Counted from the first letter of the stretch, positions 33,405 to 41,894 are shown. The stretch: 64,000 nucleotides of DNA from Pseudomonas grandcourensis (GCF_039909015.1 NZ_CP150919.1:4688501-4752500); one strand, 5' to 3'. Made by a program: numbers and translations. Notes: generated from the letters alone by a model not told the origin.

Positions 33405-33620
33405 TCAAGGAAGATTACCGCCACCCAGACTATCCATACCACCGCTTCGTATTTTGTCTGTAGAGCGTTTCGTGCGAGCGCCTTGCACCGTAGGCACAGC
33501 AGTTTCCACGGTCATGGTCGGCCCAGGAATCGTGCAGTCTGTATCAGGCGTCTGACCGGCTGCAGTTGCTGGCATATCAGGCTGAATTTCTTGAGCGTCA
33601 GTTTCATTTTTATTAGACAT
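33405..33620 (-). CDS. Orphan small protein of unknown function
   Basis: The ATG at 33620 is preceded by AAGGAG nine bases upstream, and the frame of 71 codons ends before its own terminator, so I consider it a real gene. The product is hydrophilic. It has an acidic N-terminal half (MSNKNETDAQEIQPDMP), a Pro/Thr/Val-rich middle (CTIPGPTMTVETAVPTV), a basic stretch (ARTKRSTDKIRS) and a Gly-rich end GGMDSLGGGNLP. It has one Cys, no signal peptide and no membrane segment. A possible -10 GATAAT lies about 30 bases upstream. The leader-plus-Gly-rich-tail shape recalls modified-peptide precursors, but no modification or export gene is nearby. I do not recognise the family. Confidence 0.65.
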   Translation of the reverse strand: MSNKNETDAQEIQPDMPATAAGQTPDTDCTIPGPTMTVETAVPTVQGARTKRSTDKIRSGGMDSLGGGNLP

Positions 33621-33792
33621 CTTCAACTTCTCCTTAAGTAGATTTTTTATTATCCGACTTGCAATACTGCGACTTAACTTAATTACTGCCGCACAGCCAA
33701 CATAGGCAATTCAATACTAAAGATCCATCCACCATTAATCTCAAAGTATTACGCAAGTTAAAAGCACTTGTTCTTTACCCAGCAGACTTTGG

Positions 33793-33900
33793 CTAACCCG
33801 TCAACCAAAGTACCCGTCGAGGATCGACGAAGAAAAAGGGTAAATCGTCTATAGTCAATTGACCTGCATCATGTTTTGTTACATCTGCTACACCATTCAT
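33793..33900 (-). CDS. Possible 35-residue peptide or gene remnant
   Basis: The ATG at 33900 has GGGGA eight bases upstream and opens MNGVADVTKHDAGQLTIDDL, ending RRVLWLTG. Codon use is AT-rich, unlike the neighbouring cco genes. The frame is open further upstream to 34095, so this may instead be the tail of a decayed longer gene. It is on the same strand as the orphan gene 172 bases downstream and could be co-transcribed. No family is recognised. Confidence 0.3.
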   Translation of the reverse strand: MNGVADVTKHDAGQLTIDDLPFFFVDPRRVLWLTG

Positions 33901-34039
33901 GATTTTTCCCCAACGCGACCAAAGGTCGCACCCGCAGGCTAGAGCGACAGGCGTATCATTGCGCCACTGCAACACCTCTTTTTGACCGCGGTCGGCACGT
34001 ACTGACCGAGGCATTTTTCCACTGCCGTGGGATGCAATG

Positions 34040-35455
34040 ATGAGCAACCAGATTCCGGTACACGACGTCACTCCGCCCACCAAGAACGCGAACAACAGCG
34101 TCGACCTCTACGCCTCCAGGGAAAAAATCTACACCCGCGCCTTCACCGGCCTGTTTCGCAACCTGCGGATGACCGGCGGTGCCCTGTTGTTCCTGCTGTA
34201 TTTCGGCACGGTGTGGCTGAACTGGGGCGGTCATCAGGCCGTGTGGTGGAACGTGCCGGAGCGCAAGTTCTTCATTTTCGGCGCCACCTTCTGGCCTCAG
34301 GATTTCATTCTGCTGTCCGGCATGTTGATCATCGCCGCCTTCGGCCTGTTCTTCATCACCGTGTACGCCGGACGGGTCTGGTGCGGCTATACCTGCCCGC
34401 AAAGCGTCTGGACCTGGATCTTCATGTGGTGCGAAAAAGTCACTGAGGGTGACCGCAACCAACGCATCAAGCTCGACAAGGCGCCGATGAGCACCAACAA
34501 GCTCCTGCGCAAGTTCAGCAAACACAGCCTGTGGCTGCTGATCGGCTTCGTCACCGGCATGACCTTCGTCGGCTACTTCTCGCCGATCCGCGAACTGGTG
34601 TTCGACTTCTTCACCGGCCAGGCAGATGGCTGGTCGTACTTTTGGGTCGGTTTCTTCACCCTCGCCACTTACGGCAACGCCGGCTGGTTGCGCGAACAGG
34701 TGTGCATCTACATGTGCCCGTACGCACGCTTCCAGAGCGTGATGTTCGACAAGGACACCCTGATCGTTTCCTACGACCCGCGCCGTGGCGAAGGCCGTGG
34801 CCCGCGTAAAAAAGGCATCGACTACAAGGCCCAGGGCCTGGGCGACTGCATCGACTGCACCATGTGCGTCCAGGTTTGCCCGACCGGCATCGACATCCGC
34901 GACGGCCTGCAAATCGAATGCATCGGTTGCGCCGCCTGCATCGATGCCTGCGACGCCATCATGGACAAGATGGAATACCCGCGCGGGCTGATCAGCTACA
35001 CCACCGAGCACAACCTGTCCGGGCAGAAAACCCATAAACTGCGTCCGCGCCTGATTGGCTATGCCATCGTGCTGCTGGCGATGATCAGCCTGCTGGTGAC
35101 GGCGTTCTTCATGCGTGCGCTGGTGGGGTTCGATGTCAGCAAGGACCGCGTGCTGTACCGCGAGAACGCCGAAGGCCGGATCGAAAACGTCTACAGCCTG
35201 AAAATCATGAACAAGGACCAGCGCGACCATACCTACCTGCTCGACGCCTCCGGCCTGCCGGATCTCAAATTGCAGGGTCGACGCGAGATCAAGGTCGCGG
35301 CCGGCGACATCGTCAGCCAGCCTGTCGAACTGTCCGTCGCACCGGAAAAACTGCCGTCGAGCACCAACGAGGTGAAATTCATCCTCAAGGACGCCGATGA
35401 CGAAAGCGTCCACATTGAAGCCAAGAGCCGGTTCATCGGCCCACAGAATCGTTGA
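34040..35455 (+). CDS. ccoG: CcoG/FixG, ferredoxin-like cbb3 assembly protein
   Basis: CcoG is a membrane iron-sulfur protein that reduces Cu(II) during cbb3 maturation. The 471-residue protein has about five membrane helices (GALLFLLYFGTVW, FILLSGMLIIAAFGLFF, LWLLIGFVTGMTFVGYF and others). Two ferredoxin-type cysteine clusters lie at CIDCTMCVQVCP and CIGCAACIDACD. Extra Cys motifs GYTCPQSVW and YMCPYARF precede them. A C-terminal periplasmic Ig-like domain follows. Tandem ATGs lie at 34037 and 34040; the second is better spaced from GGGA. It is followed at 11 bases by ccoH and heads the assembly operon. Confidence 0.94.
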   Translation: MSNQIPVHDVTPPTKNANNSVDLYASREKIYTRAFTGLFRNLRMTGGALLFLLYFGTVWLNWGGHQAVWWNVPERKFFIFGATFWPQDFILLSGMLIIAAFGLFFITVYAGRVWCGYTCPQSVWTWIFMWCEKVTEGDRNQRIKLDKAPMSTNKLLRKFSKHSLWLLIGFVTGMTFVGYFSPIRELVFDFFTGQADGWSYFWVGFFTLATYGNAGWLREQVCIYMCPYARFQSVMFDKDTLIVSYDPRRGEGRGPRKKGIDYKAQGLGDCIDCTMCVQVCPTGIDIRDGLQIECIGCAACIDACDAIMDKMEYPRGLISYTTEHNLSGQKTHKLRPRLIGYAIVLLAMISLLVTAFFMRALVGFDVSKDRVLYRENAEGRIENVYSLKIMNKDQRDHTYLLDASGLPDLKLQGRREIKVAAGDIVSQPVELSVAPEKLPSSTNEVKFILKDADDESVHIEAKSRFIGPQNR

Positions 35456-35466
35456 GAGAACTGAAC

Positions 35467-36006
35467 ATGCCCGCAGCAACTGCCGCAAGTCCCTGGTACA
35501 AGCACCTCTGGCCGTGGATCATCATCGGGATCCTGGCCTGCTCGGTGACCCTGACCTTGTCCATGGTGACCATCGCGGTGAACAACCCGGACAACCTGGT
35601 CAACGACAACTACTACGAGGCCGGCAAAGGCATCAACCGCTCCCTCGACCGCGAGTTGCTGGCCCAGACCCTGAAAATGCGCGCCAGTGTTCATCTCGAT
35701 GGCATGACCGGCGAGGTTGACCTGCGCCTGAGCGGCGACAGCCAGCCCAAGACCCTGGAACTGAACCTGATCTCGCCGACCCAGCCGGAAAAGGATCGCA
35801 AGATCACCCTGACCCGCAGCGAAACCGAACAGGGCCGCTACATCGGACAGTTGAGCGACAAGATCGAAGGCCGGCGTTTTGTCGAGTTGCTTGGCACTCA
35901 GGACGAGCACATCTGGCGCATGTTCGAAGAGGAATCGGTCAGCCATGACAAGGATCTGCTGCTGGGCGATGAACCGCTGCAAGGTGCCGAAGACCTGAAG
36001 AAGTAA
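35467..36006 (+). CDS. ccoH: CcoH/FixH family cbb3 assembly protein
   Basis: The 179-residue protein has one N-terminal membrane helix (WPWIIIGILACSVTLTLSMVTIAV) and a periplasmic beta-rich domain starting VNNPDNLVNDNYYEAGKGIN, the FixH signature. CcoH associates with the nascent oxidase and is required for assembly. The ATG at 35467 is preceded by GAGAGAAC. It lies between ccoG and ccoI; a REP pair interrupts the spacing to ccoI. Confidence 0.92.
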   Translation: MPAATAASPWYKHLWPWIIIGILACSVTLTLSMVTIAVNNPDNLVNDNYYEAGKGINRSLDRELLAQTLKMRASVHLDGMTGEVDLRLSGDSQPKTLELNLISPTQPEKDRKITLTRSETEQGRYIGQLSDKIEGRRFVELLGTQDEHIWRMFEEESVSHDKDLLLGDEPLQGAEDLKK

Positions 36007-36022
36007 AAGCTGCGCTTCGCGC

Positions 36023-36114
36023 ATCGCGAGCAAGCTCGCTCCCACAGTTGATCAGCGCCATGCTCAGAACCTGAGTACACCAACGATGCCTGTGGGAGCG
36101 AGCTTGCTCGCGAT
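36023..36114. repeat. REP pair in inverted orientation, ccoH-ccoI spacer
   Basis: Perfect 25-base arms (starting ATCGCGAGCAAGCTCG) face each other across about 42 bases. The unit sits inside an otherwise compact assembly operon and may stabilise the upstream mRNA or attenuate read-through. Confidence 0.9.
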
Positions 36115-36161
36115 GAGGCCCTATCCGACGATAGAGATTCAGCAGTACCAGTGAATACTCC

Positions 36162-38615
36162 ATGACCACCACCCCACTCCCCTGCTACCACTGCGCCCTG
36201 CCCGTCCCGGCCGGCAGCCGCTTCACCGCTGCGGTCCTGGGGCGAACCCGCGAATTCTGTTGCCCGGGTTGCCAGGCCGTGGCCGAAGCCATTGTCGCCG
36301 GTGGCCTGGAAAGCTATTACCAGCACCGCAGCGAAGCCTCGGCCAATCCCGAAGCGCTGCCGGTGCAACTGGTGGACGAGTTGGCGCTGTACGACCGTGC
36401 CGATGTGCAGCAACCCTTCGTTCGCCACGAAGGCGAACTCGCTGAAACCACGCTATTGATGGAAGGCATCAGTTGCGCCGCTTGCGGCTGGCTGATCGAA
36501 AAACACCTGCGCACCTTGCCTGCCGTAGCCGAAGCGCGTCTGAACCTGTCCAACCATCGCCTGCACGTACGCTGGGCAGATGGGCAATTACCGCTGAGCA
36601 AGGTCCTCAGCGAACTGCGCCAGATCGGTTACGCCGCACACCCGTATCAGGCCGACCGCGCCAGCGAACAACTGGCCAGCGAAAACCGCCTGGCCCTGCG
36701 CCAGCTCGGCGTGGCCGGGCTGCTGTGGTTCCAGGCGATGATGGCAACCATGGCCACCTGGCCAGAATTCAACATCGACCTCAGCCCCGAACTGCACACC
36801 ATCCTGCGCTGGGTCGCGCTGTTCCTCACCACCCCGATCGTGTTCTACAGCTGCGCGCCGTTTTTCAAAGGCGCCATGCGCGATCTGCGCACCCGCCACC
36901 TGACCATGGACGTTTCCGTGTCGCTGGCCATCGGCAGCGCCTACATCGCCGGGATCTGGACGTCGATCACCGGGGTTGGCGAACTGTATTTCGATGCCGT
37001 CGGCATGTTTGCCCTGTTCTTGCTGGCCGGGCGTTATCTGGAACGCCGCGCCCGCGAACGCACCGCCGCCGCCACCGCGCAGCTTGTAAATCTATTGCCC
37101 GCCTCGTGCCTGCGATTGACAGCCGATGGTCAGAGCGAACGCATTCTGCTCAGTGAGCTGCGTGTCGGCGATCAGGTGCTGGTTCATCCGGGCGCCATTC
37201 TCCCCGCTGATGGCAAGATCCTCGACGGCCAGTCGAGTGTCGACGAGTCGCTGCTGACCGGCGAATACCTGCCGCAACCACGTACCCTCGGCGACGCGGT
37301 CACCGCCGGCACAATGAACGTCGAAGGCGCACTGACCGTCGAGGTCCTGGCCCTGGGCCAGGACACTCGCCTCTCGGCCATCGTTCGCCTGCTTGATCGT
37401 GCCCAGGCCGAAAAGCCGCGACTGGCGGAAATCGCCGACCGCGCCGCGCAATGGTTCCTGTTGTTGTCGCTGATCGCTGCCGCCGCGATTGGCCTGTTGT
37501 GGTGGGAACTGGACTCATCGCGGGCATTCTGGATTGTGCTGGCGATGCTGGTAGCGACTTGCCCTTGCGCGTTGTCACTGGCCACACCGACCGCCCTCAC
37601 CGCTGCCACCGGCACGCTGCACAAACTAGGACTGCTGTTGACTCGCGGCCACGTGCTCGAAGGTCTCAATCAGATCGACACAGTGATTTTCGACAAGACC
37701 GGGACCCTCACCGAAGGTCGCCTGGCGCTGCGTTCAATCCGCCCCCTCAGCACGCTCGACAGCGATCAATGCCTGGGCCTCGCCGCCGCCCTGGAAAACC
37801 GCTCCGAACACCCGATCGCCCGCGCTTTCGGTCGTGCGCCGATGGCTGCCGAAGAAGTCCACAGCACACCGGGCCTTGGCCTGGAGGGGCTGGTTGAAGG
37901 GCGCCGCCTGCGCATCGGCCAACCGCGTTTCGTCTGCGAACTGAGCGGCGCCATGGTGCCGTCGATGCCCGAAGAAGCCGGCCAATGGCTGCTGCTTGGC
38001 GACAGCCAGGAGCCGCTGGCCTGGTTCGTCCTCGATGATCGCTTGCGTGCCGATGCGCCCGCGTTGCTGGCCGCGTGCAGGGCACGTGGCTGGCGCACGC
38101 TGCTGTTGTCCGGCGACAGCTCGCCGATGGTCGCCAGCGTGGCGGCGGAACTCGGTATCGACGAAGCCCGTGGCGGCTTGCGTCCGGACGATAAACTGCA
38201 AGTCCTGCAACAACTGCACAAAGAAGGTCGCAAGGTGTTGATGCTGGGGGACGGGGTCAATGACGTGCCGGTGCTGGCGGCTGCGGATATCAGCGTCGCC
38301 ATGGGCTCGGCCACCGATCTGGCGAAAACCAGTGCCGATGCCGTGCTGCTGTCCAACCGCCTCGACGCGCTGGTGCAAGCCTTCAGCCTGGCGCGGCGCA
38401 CCCGTCGGGTCATTATCGAGAACCTGTTGTGGGCCGGGCTGTACAATGGCCTCATGTTGCCCTTCGCCGCCCTCGGCTGGATCACCCCGGTATGGGCGGC
38501 GGTGGGCATGTCGATCAGTTCGTTGACCGTGGTGTTGAACGCGCTGCGCCTGACTCGCATGCCGAGCGCGCCCGCCCCCGGCACCACGCCAGAAACCCGC
38601 CCGCTGCCGGCCTGA
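36162..38615 (+). CDS. ccoI: Copper-translocating P1B-type ATPase for oxidase assembly
   Basis: CcoI exports Cu across the inner membrane for the CuB site of cbb3 oxidase; it is not a general resistance pump. The 817-residue protein begins with a cysteine-rich metal-binding domain (CYHC...CCPGCQ, residues 8-35). A heavy-metal-associated domain with MEGISCAACGW near 105 follows. The transmembrane ion site is Cys467-Pro-Cys469, the phosphorylation site is Asp511 in DKTGTLTEG, and SEHPIARA and GDGVNDVPVLAAA are present. Eight membrane helices are expected. Length and order match FixI. ccoS follows 22 bases downstream. Confidence 0.95.
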   Translation: MTTTPLPCYHCALPVPAGSRFTAAVLGRTREFCCPGCQAVAEAIVAGGLESYYQHRSEASANPEALPVQLVDELALYDRADVQQPFVRHEGELAETTLLMEGISCAACGWLIEKHLRTLPAVAEARLNLSNHRLHVRWADGQLPLSKVLSELRQIGYAAHPYQADRASEQLASENRLALRQLGVAGLLWFQAMMATMATWPEFNIDLSPELHTILRWVALFLTTPIVFYSCAPFFKGAMRDLRTRHLTMDVSVSLAIGSAYIAGIWTSITGVGELYFDAVGMFALFLLAGRYLERRARERTAAATAQLVNLLPASCLRLTADGQSERILLSELRVGDQVLVHPGAILPADGKILDGQSSVDESLLTGEYLPQPRTLGDAVTAGTMNVEGALTVEVLALGQDTRLSAIVRLLDRAQAEKPRLAEIADRAAQWFLLLSLIAAAAIGLLWWELDSSRAFWIVLAMLVATCPCALSLATPTALTAATGTLHKLGLLLTRGHVLEGLNQIDTVIFDKTGTLTEGRLALRSIRPLSTLDSDQCLGLAAALENRSEHPIARAFGRAPMAAEEVHSTPGLGLEGLVEGRRLRIGQPRFVCELSGAMVPSMPEEAGQWLLLGDSQEPLAWFVLDDRLRADAPALLAACRARGWRTLLLSGDSSPMVASVAAELGIDEARGGLRPDDKLQVLQQLHKEGRKVLMLGDGVNDVPVLAAADISVAMGSATDLAKTSADAVLLSNRLDALVQAFSLARRTRRVIIENLLWAGLYNGLMLPFAALGWITPVWAAVGMSISSLTVVLNALRLTRMPSAPAPGTTPETRPLPA

Positions 38616-38637
38616 GCCGCGCGGGCATGGAGTCCAG

Positions 38638-38856
38638 ATGCCAGCTCTTTACGTGATGATTCCCGCTGCGCTGCTGATCGTGGCCATCGCCGTCTATATC
38701 TTCTTCTGGGCGGTGGACAGCGGTCAGTACGACGACCTCGACGGCCCGGCCCACAGCATCCTGTTCGACGACCAGGACCCGAACCACACCGCCGCCGTCG
38801 ATGAGGCCAGCGGCCAACCGGCCAAAACGGACGACAAGGCCCCGCCCCATGCTTGA
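38638..38856 (+). CDS. ccoS: CcoS, cbb3 oxidase maturation protein
   Basis: The 72-residue protein has a single N-terminal membrane helix (YVMIPAALLIVAIAVYIFFWAV) followed by the family signature DSGQYDDLDGPAHSILFDD. CcoS is needed for cofactor insertion into CcoN. Its 3' end overlaps the next gene by eight bases. Confidence 0.94.
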   Translation: MPALYVMIPAALLIVAIAVYIFFWAVDSGQYDDLDGPAHSILFDDQDPNHTAAVDEASGQPAKTDDKAPPHA

Positions 38857-39532
38857 ATTGGCGCCACTGCTGGTGTCTGCGGTAATCCTCGGCTTGCTCG
38901 GCGGCGGGCATTGCCTGGGCATGTGCGGCGGCTTGATGGGCGCGCTGACCCTGGCGATTCCCAAGGAACAACGCAGCCGCCGCTTTCGCCTGCTGCTGGC
39001 CTACAACCTGGGCCGGATTCTGAGCTATGCCTGCGCCGGACTGCTGATCGGCCTGGCCGGCTGGGCCGTGGCCAGCAGCCCGGCGGCGATGTTCCTGCGT
39101 ATCCTCGCCGGCTTGCTGCTGATTGCCATGGGCCTGTACCTGGCGGGCTGGTGGAGCGGCCTGACCCGAATCGAAAGCCTCGGTCGCGGCCTGTGGCGGC
39201 ATATACAACCAGTCGCCAACCGATTGCTGCCGGTGTCGAGCGTTCCGCGCGCACTGCTGCTGGGCGCGCTCTGGGGCTGGTTGCCGTGTGGCCTGGTCTA
39301 CAGCACCTTGCTATGGTCGGCCAGCCAGGGCAACGCGCTGGACAGTGCCTTGTTGATGCTCGCGTTCGGGCTCGGCACCTGGCCGGTGCTGCTGGCGACA
39401 GGCCTTGCCGCTGAGCGCATCACTGCATTGTTGCGCAAGCGCAGCGTGCGGATGGCGGGCGGATTGCTGGTGATGCTGTTCGGCATCTGGACCTTGCCGG
39501 GGCCGCATCAGCATTGGCTCATGGGGCACTGA
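38849..39532 (+). CDS. SafE/TauE-like membrane protein linked to cbb3 assembly
   Basis: The 227-residue polytopic protein has about six helices. It starts MLELAPLLVSAVILGLLGGGHCLGMCGGLMG, with a Cys/His/Met-rich first helix (GHCLGMCGG) suited to copper binding, and a second such site, LWGWLPCGLVYS. The ATG at 38849 overlaps ccoS out of frame by eight bases, so translation is coupled. This family commonly lies in the ccoGHIS-hemN block and is thought to take part in copper delivery or tolerance. That role is inferred from context and the Cys motifs. Confidence 0.88.
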   Translation: MLELAPLLVSAVILGLLGGGHCLGMCGGLMGALTLAIPKEQRSRRFRLLLAYNLGRILSYACAGLLIGLAGWAVASSPAAMFLRILAGLLLIAMGLYLAGWWSGLTRIESLGRGLWRHIQPVANRLLPVSSVPRALLLGALWGWLPCGLVYSTLLWSASQGNALDSALLMLAFGLGTWPVLLATGLAAERITALLRKRSVRMAGGLLVMLFGIWTLPGPHQHWLMGH

Positions 39533-39534
39533 CA

Positions 39535-39566
39535 TTGTGGCGAGGGAGCAAGCTCCCTCGCCACAA
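39535..39566. repeat. Perfect 15-bp hairpin of a second REP class
   Basis: The arms TTGTGGCGAGGGAGC and GCTCCCTCGCCACAA are separated by only two bases. The hairpin lies two bases after the preceding stop codon and may act as a transcription end or barrier before hemN. It is related to the larger element at 50890. Confidence 0.85.
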
Positions 39567-39592
39567 AAACCCATCAATGCCAACAACCACTC

Positions 39593-39606
39593 TTGATGCA
39601 AATCAA
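39593..39606. promoter_or_regulatory. ANR/FNR box of hemN
   Basis: TTGATGCAAATCAA matches the consensus TTGAT-N4-ATCAA at all ten fixed positions. A CATAAA hexamer (39627-39632) lies 30 bases further on, a spacing that fits class II activation with a start near 39640. ANR itself is encoded about 1.5 kb downstream. Confidence 0.9.
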
Positions 39607-39669
39607 GATGCCCCACCCCGCCCTCGCATAAAGTGGCTGACACTGCCAGCCTATCCGGGGAATGCCCGC

Positions 39670-41055
39670 ATGATGCTCGACGCCATTCGTTGGGACACCG
39701 ATCTGATCCGCCGTTATGACCTGGCGGGACCCCGCTACACCTCGTATCCGACCGCCGTGCAATTCAACAGCCAGGTCGGCACCTTCGACCTGTTCCATGC
39801 CCTGCGCGACAGCCGCAAGGCCCAGCGGCCGTTGTCGCTGTACGTGCACGTGCCGTTCTGCGCGAACATTTGCTATTACTGCGCCTGCAACAAGGTCATC
39901 ACCAAGGATCGCGGCCGGGCGCAGCCGTATTTGCAGCGTCTGGAGCAGGAAATCCAGTTGATCGCCTGCCACCTGGACCCCACGCAGAAAGTCGAGCAAC
40001 TGCACTTCGGTGGCGGCACACCGACCTTTCTCAGCCACGACGAACTACGCCAGTTGATGGCGCATCTGCGCAAACACTTCAATTTGCTGGACGACGACTC
40101 CGGCGACTACGGCATCGAGATCGACCCGCGCGAAGCAGACTGGTCGACCATGGGCCTGCTGCGGGAACTGGGTTTCAATCGGGTCAGCATCGGCCTGCAA
40201 GACCTCGACCCGGCGGTGCAACGTGCAGTCAATCGCCTGCAAAGCCTGGAAGAAACCCGCGCGGTGATCGATGCGGCCCGCACTTTGCAGTTTCGCTCGA
40301 TCAATATCGACCTGATCTACGGCCTGCCGAGACAGACACCGGAGAATTTCGCCCGCACCGTCGAAGAGGTCATCAACCTGCAACCGGACAGGTTATCGGT
40401 GTTCAACTACGCCCACCTGCCGGAACGCTTCCTGCCCCAACGGCGCATCAACAGCAATGAACTGCCGACACCCGCGCAGAAACTGGAAATACTGCAGCGC
40501 ACCATCGAGCAGCTGATCAGCGCCGGCTACCGCTACATCGGCATGGACCACTTCGCCCTGCCCGACGATGAACTGGCGATTGCCCAGGAAGAATCGACCC
40601 TGCAACGCAACTTCCAGGGCTACACCACCCACGGTCATTGCGATCTGATCGGCCTCGGCGTGTCGGCGATCAGCCAGATCGGCGACCTGTACTGCCAGAA
40701 CAGCAGCGACCTGACCGAATACCAGAACCTCCTTGCATCCATGCAACCGGCCACCAGCCGCGGCCTGCTGTGCAACGCCGATGACCGCCTGCGGCGCGCG
40801 GTCATCCAGCAATTGATCTGCAATTTCAGTCTCGAATACGCCGACATCGAGCAGGCCTTCAACATCGATTTCCGGGGCTACTTCGGCGATCTCTGGCCCC
40901 AGTTGCAAGACATGGCCAAAGACGGGCTGATCGAACTCGATCGCGACAGGATCACCGTCCTGCCCGCCGGGCGGCTGCTGGTGCGCTCGGTGTGCATGGT
41001 GTTCGACGCGTACCTGGAGCAACACAACCGGCAACGGTTTTCACGGGTGATCTAG
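39670..41055 (+). CDS. hemN: Oxygen-independent coproporphyrinogen III dehydrogenase
   Basis: HemN is a radical SAM enzyme that makes protoporphyrinogen IX without oxygen, supplying haem for the oxidases under low oxygen. The 461-residue protein has the cluster motif C64-x3-C68-x2-C71 in CANICYYCACN. The N-terminal signature GPRYTSYPTAVQF and LHFGGGTPTFL are present, and the C-terminal HemN domain includes GLGVSAISQIG. Two ATGs (39670 and 39673) are possible; the first is better spaced from GGGGAA. The perfect ANR box and -10 upstream indicate induction by ANR. Confidence 0.94.
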   Translation: MMLDAIRWDTDLIRRYDLAGPRYTSYPTAVQFNSQVGTFDLFHALRDSRKAQRPLSLYVHVPFCANICYYCACNKVITKDRGRAQPYLQRLEQEIQLIACHLDPTQKVEQLHFGGGTPTFLSHDELRQLMAHLRKHFNLLDDDSGDYGIEIDPREADWSTMGLLRELGFNRVSIGLQDLDPAVQRAVNRLQSLEETRAVIDAARTLQFRSINIDLIYGLPRQTPENFARTVEEVINLQPDRLSVFNYAHLPERFLPQRRINSNELPTPAQKLEILQRTIEQLISAGYRYIGMDHFALPDDELAIAQEESTLQRNFQGYTTHGHCDLIGLGVSAISQIGDLYCQNSSDLTEYQNLLASMQPATSRGLLCNADDRLRRAVIQQLICNFSLEYADIEQAFNIDFRGYFGDLWPQLQDMAKDGLIELDRDRITVLPAGRLLVRSVCMVFDAYLEQHNRQRFSRVI

Positions 41056-41148
41056 TGCGCTGCGACAAAAGCGCCACAGACTGGCCTCAATGTCCTCGGG
41101 TGAGTTACCCTTACGTCTTATGTGTGAATTCCCACAAGGATTGAAGAA

Positions 41149-41883
41149 ATGTCCGAGCCAGTAAAACTGCGCGCTCATAATCAAGCCCATTGCAAGGATT
41201 GCAGCCTGGCCCCTCTTTGCCTGCCACTTTCGTTGAATCTGGAAGACATGGATGCGCTGGACGAAATCGTCAAACGCGGCCGGCCGCTGAAAAAAGGCGA
41301 ATTTCTGTTTCGCCAGGGCGATACCTTCGATTCTGTCTACGCAGTCCGTTCTGGCGCCCTCAAGACCTTCAGCCTGAGCGACACCGGTGAAGAACAGCTC
41401 ACCGGTTTCCACCTGCCCAGCGAACTGGTCGGTCTGTCGGGCATGGACACCGAAAAGCACCCGGTGTCGGCACAAGCCCTGGAAACCACCTCGGTGTGTG
41501 AAATTCCTTTCGAACGCCTCGACGAACTGGCCCTGCAATTGCCGCAGTTGCGCCGTCAACTGATGCGGGTGATGAGCCGCGAAATCCGTGACGACCAGCA
41601 GATGATGCTGCTGTTGTCGAAAAAAACCGCCGACGAACGCATCGCCACCTTCCTGGTCAACCTTTCGGCACGTTTCCGCGCCCGGGGTTTTTCCGCCAAT
41701 CAGTTCCGCCTGAGCATGTCGCGCAACGAAATCGGCAACTACCTGGGCCTGGCGGTGGAAACCGTGTCCCGGGTCTTTACCCGCTTCCAGCAAAACGAGC
41801 TGATTGCGGCGGAAGGCAAGGAAATCCGGATTATCGACCCGATCCAGCTGTGCGCCCTGGCCGGTGGCTCGCTGGAAGGCTGA
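41149..41883 (+). CDS. anr: Anaerobic regulator ANR (FNR family)
   Basis: ANR is the oxygen-sensing activator of low-oxygen genes. The 244-residue protein has the N-terminal cysteines C15, C18 and C24 ([11 protein letters not shown]) and internal C117 (SVCEIPF), the [4Fe-4S] ligands. An effector-type beta-barrel and the dimer helix follow. The helix-turn-helix includes the recognition signature ETVSRVF of FNR proteins. AAGGATTG precedes the ATG. Targets in this window should include hemN. Conserved order hemN-anr-apt supports the assignment. Confidence 0.97.
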   Translation: MSEPVKLRAHNQAHCKDCSLAPLCLPLSLNLEDMDALDEIVKRGRPLKKGEFLFRQGDTFDSVYAVRSGALKTFSLSDTGEEQLTGFHLPSELVGLSGMDTEKHPVSAQALETTSVCEIPFERLDELALQLPQLRRQLMRVMSREIRDDQQMMLLLSKKTADERIATFLVNLSARFRARGFSANQFRLSMSRNEIGNYLGLAVETVSRVFTRFQQNELIAAEGKEIRIIDPIQLCALAGGSLEG

Positions 41884-41894
41884 TACAAACCATT

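Larger units (their letters stand above)
33149..34036. other. AT-rich segment between ccoP1 and ccoG
   Basis: This stretch of about 890 bases is visibly richer in A and T than all neighbours, with runs such as AAATAAACACAACC and GATTTTTTATTATC. It contains one convincing minus-strand small gene (33405-33620), a doubtful 35-codon frame (33793-33900) and, at its right end, the ccoG promoter region. It looks like acquired DNA placed between two genes that are adjacent or nearly so in other pseudomonads. I see no flanking repeats or integrase. Confidence 0.6.
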
